From an uncultured Porphyromonadaceae bacterium (lineage in GTDB: Bacteria > Bacteroidota > Bacteroidia > Bacteroidales > Muribaculaceae): a stretch of DNA of 11,394 nt. The DNA is taken from NCBI GenBank assembly GCA_947177595.1, contig CAMWUZ010000034.1:1-11394 (forward strand), written 5' to 3'. Under the pieces are notes generated by a model. It was not told the origin of the DNA, made no database searches, and worked only from the letters and a program-made list of their open reading frames with translations. Shown here piece after piece: positions 7,291 through 11,394 of the stretch (position 1 is its first letter; every line of letters starts with the position of its first letter). The position numbers and the translations under genes are program-made.

Positions 7291-8084
7291 GAGAGCAGAG
7301 CTGTTAGTGGTTGTGGAAGGGTGAGGCTATCCTCGCCGAGACGCGCCAGAGCCGGGTTTACATCATAGCGGTGGGGCTCGTCAACGTAGCGGGTGAGATA
7401 TTCCCGCACGGTATCGGTATAGGGAGCGTTGCCGGTTAGGATAACGGGCAGATTCTTCTCCGGCAGACTGCGGCTCACGGCGGTGATGAAATATGTGGCA
7501 TCCTCCGGGCAGTCGCAGTGGAAAATATTGGCGAAAATCAGTTTGCCCCCGGCGGTAGCTGTAACGAGCACCTTTTCCTGCGAACATTCGGCGAACAGCG
7601 CTGTGTCTGCCGGCGGGTTGGCGATTACTGGGGCGAGGATATGGCTCAGGTGCACGTTGAAAAATGTGCGGCGAATGAATCCGGCGAGGGGTGTGTCAAG
7701 CGCGAAAGCGACAGATATATGCTCGGTGGCATGGGCAATCTCGGCGCTTTTGCCTGTAAGATCCGCCTTAGCGGTGGCCAAAATCTCTCCCGCATCCACG
7801 CTCCGTGCGGTTTCGCGCGGCACAATGCAGAAATCACCTGTATCGGTGAGCACATCTATGCGCGTGAAATCACTGAGAAGAAGCGGGTTGGCATATACCG
7901 CCTCCTGCACGGCCTTTGTGTGGGAAGAAGCATCCCGGTTAAGCAAAATAGTGCGGTGTATAAGCCGCTCCGACTCCACCGGCGGGAAAAGAGCCACGTC
8001 GAGCCGGCTCCGTTCAATCACAATAGCGCATCGCCACAGCTCCGGCTGCGGAATCAAATCTTTTGAAAGTATCTCATGCTCCAT
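7281..8084 (-). CDS. DUF3822 family protein
   Basis: The 267-residue soluble protein has no signal peptide or membrane segment. It resembles the Bacteroidota family DUF3822, which I recall as a usual neighbour of rsmD, as here (10-bp overlap). Residues 17-60 and 140-240 hold the alternating strands and helices expected of the family (WRCAIVIERSRLDVALF; EKVLVTATAGGKLIFANIF; LPVILTGNAPYTDTVREYL). The layout recalls an actin-like ATPase fold, but I see no definite nucleotide-binding motif and the function is unknown. The ATG at 8082-8084 lies inside a 29-bp repeat (8070-8098) whose second copy lies 584 bp upstream. The native promoter therefore seems to have been displaced by an inserted small-gene cassette, and expression now probably depends on transcription through that cassette. 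Confidence 0.82.
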   Translation of the reverse strand: MEHEILSKDLIPQPELWRCAIVIERSRLDVALFPPVESERLIHRTILLNRDASSHTKAVQEAVYANPLLLSDFTRIDVLTDTGDFCIVPRETARSVDAGEILATAKADLTGKSAEIAHATEHISVAFALDTPLAGFIRRTFFNVHLSHILAPVIANPPADTALFAECSQEKVLVTATAGGKLIFANIFHCDCPEDATYFITAVSRSLPEKNLPVILTGNAPYTDTVREYLTRYVDEPHRYDVNPALARLGEDSLTLPQPLTALLSCE

Positions 8085-8098
8085 GCTGCAAAAATAGT
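8070..8098. repeat. 29-bp direct repeat, copy 1 (start of DUF3822)
   Basis: This is identical over 29 bp, in the same orientation, to 8654-8682. On the minus strand it holds a TATTTTTG box, four bases, then the ATG and first five codons (MEHEI) of the DUF3822 gene. No TTG lies 19-21 bp upstream of this copy's box, so it is unlikely to be a full promoter. Confidence 0.95.
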
Positions 8099-8102
8099 TT
8101 GT

Positions 8103-8330
8103 CTAATTGTTAACACATCCTTCCCGGTGCTCATCCCATATAAGTGTGGCGAGATACTTATCGCTACGACATTGCAAATCGGCTACTCCTTCCTCGATAA
8201 GGTCGGAAATAGCGGAATTGTAGAAAATTTCAGCCGCCTTTTCAAGAGACACATCGAAAAGAGTGGATATATCAAGTATTATACGGCTGTTTTTTGCCGC
8301 CCGTAGCACAGTCCCGCTTTCTGTAGTCAT
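8103..8330 (-). CDS. Small helical DUF3791-like protein (third gene of the cassette)
   Basis: I start this at the ATG 8328-8330 (75 residues), because it overlaps the stop of the preceding remnant as ATGA; an in-frame ATG at 8360 would lie inside that gene. The product is charged and mostly helical, with no signal peptide: ISTLFDVSLEKAAEIFYNS, then SDLIEEGVADLQCRSDKYLATLIWDE. This pattern (helix, FYNS turn, helix, then a short aromatic segment before a final helix) recalls the small proteins that accompany DUF3990-type toxin genes and is distantly like the DUF3791 protein encoded at 8431. The stop is 18 bp before the DUF3822 start and only 4 bp from repeat copy 1. A role as antitoxin or toxin partner is inference from the arrangement. 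The family call is tentative. Confidence 0.6.
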   Translation of the reverse strand: MTTESGTVLRAAKNSRIILDISTLFDVSLEKAAEIFYNSAISDLIEEGVADLQCRSDKYLATLIWDEHREGCVNN

Positions 8331-8434
8331 AACTTTACACTTTCTATATGGGTCAGACATCTGTCAAGCATCTCCTGAGAGCGAATGCATATAGGTCTTG
8401 GTACGGGTCTATTGGACGAATGATAGAGTTTCAT
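8327..8434 (-). pseudogene. Internally deleted DUF3990/ART-like toxin gene, 35-codon remnant
   Basis: An ATG at 8432-8434 opens a 35-codon frame whose start overlaps the upstream DUF3791 stop (ATGA) and whose stop overlaps the downstream start (ATGA). It begins MKLYHSSNRPV, very like the first strand of DUF3990 proteins and other ADP-ribosyltransferase-fold proteins (LYHGS, bearing the NAD-contacting histidine). It ends ICIRSQEMLDRCL followed by THIESVKL, which resembles the C-terminal end of the same family as I recall it (QIC-x-x-x-Q then a helix). Full-length members are about 150-170 residues, so roughly 120-130 residues, including the whole active site, are missing while the frame is kept. 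AGGAG sits 10 nt before the ATG. The alternative is a genuine short coding peptide. Recognition is from memory without alignment, so it is moderately sure. Confidence 0.55.
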
Positions 8435-8649
8435 GCCGGGAGTTCTCCTTTTTCTTTCATATAGTCGATGAGGTCATTCATGAGGTAACGTGAGCCGAAT
8501 GTGTGAAGCACATCGTAGGACGGAACCATATATCCATACAGAATCCCCGATCTATTCAATCGGTTGTAAACTTCCTTCTGACTCATTCCGAGCTGCTGAG
8601 AAAGTTTGCTTATGCAATATGTGACAAATTCAAGTACGTCTTTATTCAT
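8431..8649 (-). CDS. DUF3791 family small protein (first gene of the cassette)
   Basis: The ATG at 8647-8649 gives 72 residues starting MNKDVLEFVTYCI, the usual family N-terminus. An in-frame ATG at 8661 lies in the repeat and would add four residues (MRYD). The open frame further upstream runs through the promoter and terminator and is not coding. Features are SQKEVYNRLNRSGILYGYMV (helix-turn-helix-like spacing) and the diagnostic PSYDVLHTFGSRYLMNDLIDYM. DUF3791 genes are commonly found beside DUF3990 genes in Bacteroidota, which suggests an antitoxin or partner function, not proven to my knowledge. The stop overlaps the next ATG. The start lies 1 nt after the stop of a six-codon frame created by repeat copy 2. 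The gene seems intact although its presumed toxin is not. Confidence 0.78.
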   Translation of the reverse strand: MNKDVLEFVTYCISKLSQQLGMSQKEVYNRLNRSGILYGYMVPSYDVLHTFGSRYLMNDLIDYMKEKGELPA

Positions 8650-8650
8650 G

Positions 8651-8668
8651 TCATATCTCATGCTCCAT
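8651..8668 (-). other. Six-codon leader frame (MEHEI, stop) copied from the DUF3822 start
   Basis: Repeat copy 2 duplicates the DUF3822 start codon and codons 2-5; the next bases read TGA, so the frame stops at 8651, one base before the DUF3791 ATG. The -7 box ends only 4 nt before this ATG, so transcripts may begin at or near it. Ribosomes could initiate here and restart at 8649, but this is inference. Confidence 0.4.
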
Positions 8669-8682
8669 GCTGCAAAAATAGT
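8654..8682. repeat. 29-bp direct repeat, copy 2 (upstream edge of the cassette)
   Basis: Perfect copy of 8070-8098, offset 584 bp. The segment between the copies (8099-8653, 555 bp) holds the three small genes with only four extra bases at each end (8099-8102 and 8650-8653). Confidence 0.95.
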
Positions 8683-8704
8683 GATTCTCCCGCAAACAGG
8701 CAAT
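8673..8704 (-). promoter_or_regulatory. Putative promoter of the small-gene cassette (ancestral DUF3822 promoter)
   Basis: On the minus strand ATTG (8701-8704) is separated by 20 bp from TATTTTTG (8673-8680), a good Bacteroides-type -33/-7 pair. The -7 box is part of the 29-bp repeat but the -33 box lies outside it, upstream, and only this copy has one. It lies downstream of the intrinsic terminator, where the next unit would be expected to start. Confidence 0.6.
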
Positions 8705-8759
8705 TCAGGTTCAGCGGGGAATCGCGTGAGATGTCCGAGATGGAGTGAGCGTTGTCGAT

Positions 8760-8798
8760 AAAAAAACGGGGGGCAATGAATCACTTCATCGCCCCCCG
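8760..8798 (-). terminator. Intrinsic terminator of the surface-protein gene
   Basis: Read on the minus strand, a 14-bp stem (arms 8785-8798 and 8767-8780, starting CGGGGGGC, with one G-U pair) closes a 4-nt loop and is followed directly by seven U (8760-8766). It lies 54 bp after the stop of the repeat protein. The opposite strand lacks a T-tract, so it acts in one direction. Confidence 0.9.
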
Positions 8799-8852
8799 AC
8801 ACTCATTTCGTTAATTATCGTATTTGCTTGGTCAAATATAGAGAGTTTTTCT

Positions 8853-11394
8853 TTAGTCAACCTTGACTTTCACAGCCTTTGCTCCGGGCACCTTCACGAT
8901 GTAGATGCCTGAGCGGAGACCTGTTGCAGCCACTCTGCGGCCGTTGATGTCATACACCTCGCTGCCTTCGGGAGCGATGATGCTGTCGCCTTCGGCGCGC
9001 ACGTCCGAGCCGTTGCGGTCAGAATCGATGCCGTCGATATCGGTGGGGATGTAGCTGACGTTGAGGTGAGCCACATCACTCGGATGCTGCTTGGCGTTCT
9101 CCTTGAGGATAGCGAGTACCAGTCCGCCCTCCTTGGGCATAGCGAACTCACCGGTATATACTGTGCTGTTCACGGTCGGAGTTCTGCCATCGGTTGTGTA
9201 GTGGATGGTATATGTACCCTCTGCGAGAGATTCATCTTCGGGCTGAATGGTGATCATCGGTGTCTTGTCCTCGGTGAGTCTGTGGGTGATAACCGGCTTG
9301 CCGCTCACCTGTGCGGGATCTTTCACTGTTGTGTCACCTTCGGGCTGAATCATCACATACATCGATACCGGTGTGCCGGTCTTGCCGCCTTCCTTGGCAT
9401 AAGCCCAGATGCGGGTTGCCTGGGTGAAGGGAACCGGTCCGGTATATTTTTCCCAGGTTGCGAGAGGCGCGGTGTTGTCCTCTGTCCAATAGATCTCGGC
9501 GCCTTCGGCAGCGGTCATTGTAACGACTGTCTTGCCTGTCTGCGGGTCAACATCAAATTCAACGGTGCCTGCGGGCTGGGCGAGGGTAAAGTCGATGTGG
9601 GTGTGGACTGATTCCTCATATCCCGGGCGGATAGCCTTGGCGTGGATGTAGCAGCTCTTTATCACGGGGAAGGGCTGTGCATATTCGTTCCACTTAACCT
9701 TACTGTCGTCATCGAGGCTTTCGTCGGTGTCTGCGATGTAGTAGTAGATGGTAGCGTTTCCGGCACCGGGAACATTGAGCTCGACGGTGGTGTAGGGATA
9801 GAACTCTACCTCGTATGAGTTGTCAACCTTTTCGGGGGTATTGAGCAGGTTGCCGGTGAATACGGCGTCCACGGATGCGGTGGTCTTGATCTCCTCGACC
9901 TTGGTGGGCCAGAGCTCGATATCCTTGCCGTCGGCGGTGAGCATCGCGAAGCCGGTCACATTGTAGCGCGCGTTCGGCTTGATGGTCTCGAAGTCGAATT
10001 CGGGCTTGAGAACGGTGTGGTCAACTTTCACCCGCTTGCCGTCGCCCTGCTTGAGGATCCACTGGTCGGCTGCCTGGGCGTCGGTGCCCTCCGCCTCGAT
10101 CTTGAAGCCGGTGAGGGTCACACCCGAGAGCTTCACGAAGCGGCGGGCATTGTCAACGGTGAGTTCGGTCACGGAGTCCGGAGCGATCTCGATATCCTCG
10201 GCGAGATCAGAGGGACGGTCAGATGAGCTGCCTCTGAACAGAGCGCCATATTCCTCGGTGATGAGGGCGCCGCGCACGATATCGCCTGCGATATTGGGAG
10301 TGATCACCATATCGCTGATATAGTCATTCTCGTTGATATCGTTCAGGTCGATGGCATTGTTCTTGATGTTGATGGGCAGGTAGTGACCCTGGGTGCCGCG
10401 AACAAAGAGGTATTCGCCGCCTTTCGCAGCAACGCGTACATTGCCGGTGAAGTGGTAGGGCACATCCTTCTTCGCGTTGAGAATGAAGTTGATCACATAT
10501 CTGCTATCCATAGAGGTGCGGGTGAGGTATGCCTCGGTCACCTCGGAGTTGGGAGCGCCGGTTGCAACGACGTACGCCTTGATGACAGTGTTGTCATCCA
10601 CAAATACGGGACCGGTATATTCAGTGCCCTTGAAGCGGGGATCGCTGCCGTCTTTGGTGTAGTAAACGGTGTGTAAGGTAGCTACGTCAGAGGGGGTGTA
10701 AGATATTTCCACCATTGCTTCGGTGAGGAAGCTCATGTCATCGGCATTGACTCCTACGCCTGTGAGAGTGATCTCGGGTGCGGCAACCTGCTCCACGCCG
10801 TTGGGAACGGGCATCGAGGTGAGTGCGATGGCATAGTTGCCTTTATCGCCGTTGCGGATCACAACGCCGTTAACGTCATAGAGTTTGGTCGCGTCCCAAG
10901 CCTTATCCCAGCCGGTCAGCTCTTCAAACACGCCGCCGTTATTGATTACGGGGTTGCCGGGCATATCGAGAGTATATACGTAGGGATCTGCTTCCGAGCC
11001 GTCGCCGTCGCGTGAGATCTGAACTGCCTCTACGGTGTAGCGGAGCATGCGGTCGCTTTCGCCGAACGCAGTGGTCTCGGGGCTCTGCGCATTCTTGACA
11101 GGCACCTCATAGCTTACATAGTCGCCTTCAACTCTGCGGAACGTGCGGGCGAAGCCGGTGGCGTTGACGCGGAGGTTCTGCAGAGAGGTGCGGTCGGCGA
11201 TCATAGCGAAGTTGGTGATGATGTCACCTTTGCGCAGAGCGCGTGCGGCATTGTCATCGTTTCCTGCCGGTTGGTCTCCTTCCGCCGCGGTGACGGGTGC
11301 CTTTTCATCCATAGCGATAGCCCAATCCCATCCGTCTTTGTTGTAGATGATGATGGAGTGTGAGCTGAGTTCATCTTCGGTGAACTCCTTGCCC
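8853..11394 (-). CDS. Large secreted protein with chitobiase-type repeats and T9SS-like C-terminal tail (5' end outside window)
   Basis: The frame stays open to the right edge, so 846 residues are visible and the real start, with any signal peptide, lies outside. The ATG at 11312 is internal: 27 codons upstream are in frame (KEFTEDELSSHSIIIYNK, then DGWDWAIAM). Numbering from that Met, four segments match the chitobiase/hexosaminidase C-terminal-like fold, with lines such as VYYTKDGSDPRFKGTEYTGP: about 200-263, 500-576, 582-654 and 684-752. Two beta-rich segments between them (273-350, 386-475) may be OB-like. The end has VYDINGRRV (786-794) and GIYIVKV, typical of Por-secretion-like tails in Bacteroidales, indicating export and surface attachment or release. 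No catalytic domain is visible. Substrate or ligand is unknown; an adhesive or carbohydrate-associated role is inference. It ends at a strong terminator. Confidence 0.85.
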   Translation of the reverse strand, partial: GKEFTEDELSSHSIIIYNKDGWDWAIAMDEKAPVTAAEGDQPAGNDDNAARALRKGDIITNFAMIADRTSLQNLRVNATGFARTFRRVEGDYVSYEVPVKNAQSPETTAFGESDRMLRYTVEAVQISRDGDGSEADPYVYTLDMPGNPVINNGGVFEELTGWDKAWDATKLYDVNGVVIRNGDKGNYAIALTSMPVPNGVEQVAAPEITLTGVGVNADDMSFLTEAMVEISYTPSDVATLHTVYYTKDGSDPRFKGTEYTGPVFVDDNTVIKAYVVATGAPNSEVTEAYLTRTSMDSRYVINFILNAKKDVPYHFTGNVRVAAKGGEYLFVRGTQGHYLPINIKNNAIDLNDINENDYISDMVITPNIAGDIVRGALITEEYGALFRGSSSDRPSDLAEDIEIAPDSVTELTVDNARRFVKLSGVTLTGFKIEAEGTDAQAADQWILKQGDGKRVKVDHTVLKPEFDFETIKPNARYNVTGFAMLTADGKDIELWPTKVEEIKTTASVDAVFTGNLLNTPEKVDNSYEVEFYPYTTVELNVPGAGNATIYYYIADTDESLDDDSKVKWNEYAQPFPVIKSCYIHAKAIRPGYEESVHTHIDFTLAQPAGTVEFDVDPQTGKTVVTMTAAEGAEIYWTEDNTAPLATWEKYTGPVPFTQATRIWAYAKEGGKTGTPVSMYVMIQPEGDTTVKDPAQVSGKPVITHRLTEDKTPMITIQPEDESLAEGTYTIHYTTDGRTPTVNSTVYTGEFAMPKEGGLVLAILKENAKQHPSDVAHLNVSYIPTDIDGIDSDRNGSDVRAEGDSIIAPEGSEVYDINGRRVAATGLRSGIYIVKVPGAKAVKVKVD

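Noticed and set aside
8331..8360. Upstream start (ATG at 8360) for the third cassette gene
   Set aside because: It lies inside the remnant gene in another frame; the ATG at 8330 forms the ATGA overlap used throughout the cluster.
8650..8802. N-terminal extension of the DUF3791 reading frame to 8802
   Set aside because: It would run through the terminator hairpin, the promoter and repeat copy 2, and the family normally starts at MNKDVLEF.
9066..9611. Plus-strand open frame opposite the surface protein gene
   Set aside because: Low-complexity shadow of the repeat protein; no start context or family resemblance.

Overview
The window looks like chromosomal DNA of a Bacteroidales bacterium, probably of the Muribaculaceae or a close relative. 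This rests on several Bacteroidota-restricted families (DUF4294, DUF3822, DUF4369 lipoprotein), on TAnnTTTG-type -7 promoter boxes, and on a surface protein with chitobiase-type repeats and a T9SS-like tail. The genus-level placement is inference. Every gene I can support lies on the minus strand, so transcription runs from high to low coordinates.

Right part (8853-11394): the 3' portion of a large secreted repeat protein, open past the right edge. It ends at a strong intrinsic terminator (8760-8798).

Middle (8070-8704): the most unusual stretch. A perfect 29-bp direct repeat (8070-8098 and 8654-8682) encloses a compact cluster of three ATGA-overlapping genes. These are a DUF3791-type protein, a 35-codon remnant that looks like the two ends of a DUF3990/ADP-ribosyltransferase-like toxin joined together, and a second small helical DUF3791-like protein. 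The repeat contains the -7 box and first five codons of the following housekeeping gene (DUF3822). The cluster therefore appears to have been inserted into the start of that gene, duplicating the start region and taking over its promoter. This reads as a toxin-antitoxin-like cassette whose toxin has been deleted while both small partner genes stay intact.

Left-centre (1526-8084): a closely packed housekeeping run. DUF3822, rsmD (16S rRNA m2G966 methyltransferase) and a sirtuin deacylase are followed by panB (pantothenate synthesis) and a MATE exporter. Next come nadB (de novo NAD synthesis) and a secreted DUF4294 protein. Spacings are from -10 to 43 bp. Internal promoters are suggested before panB (good -33/-7 pair) and nadB (-7 box only). 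NadB makes an NAD precursor and the sirtuin consumes NAD, but I see no evidence that their proximity is more than coincidental.

Left end (1-1438): a lipoprotein with a DUF4369 domain and a thioredoxin-like domain lacking the CXXC motif, then the N-terminal third or less of a YifB/ComM-type AAA ATPase that runs off the left edge. I found no tRNA, rRNA, CRISPR array, insertion sequence or plus-strand gene, and no gene-free stretch longer than about 205 bp.
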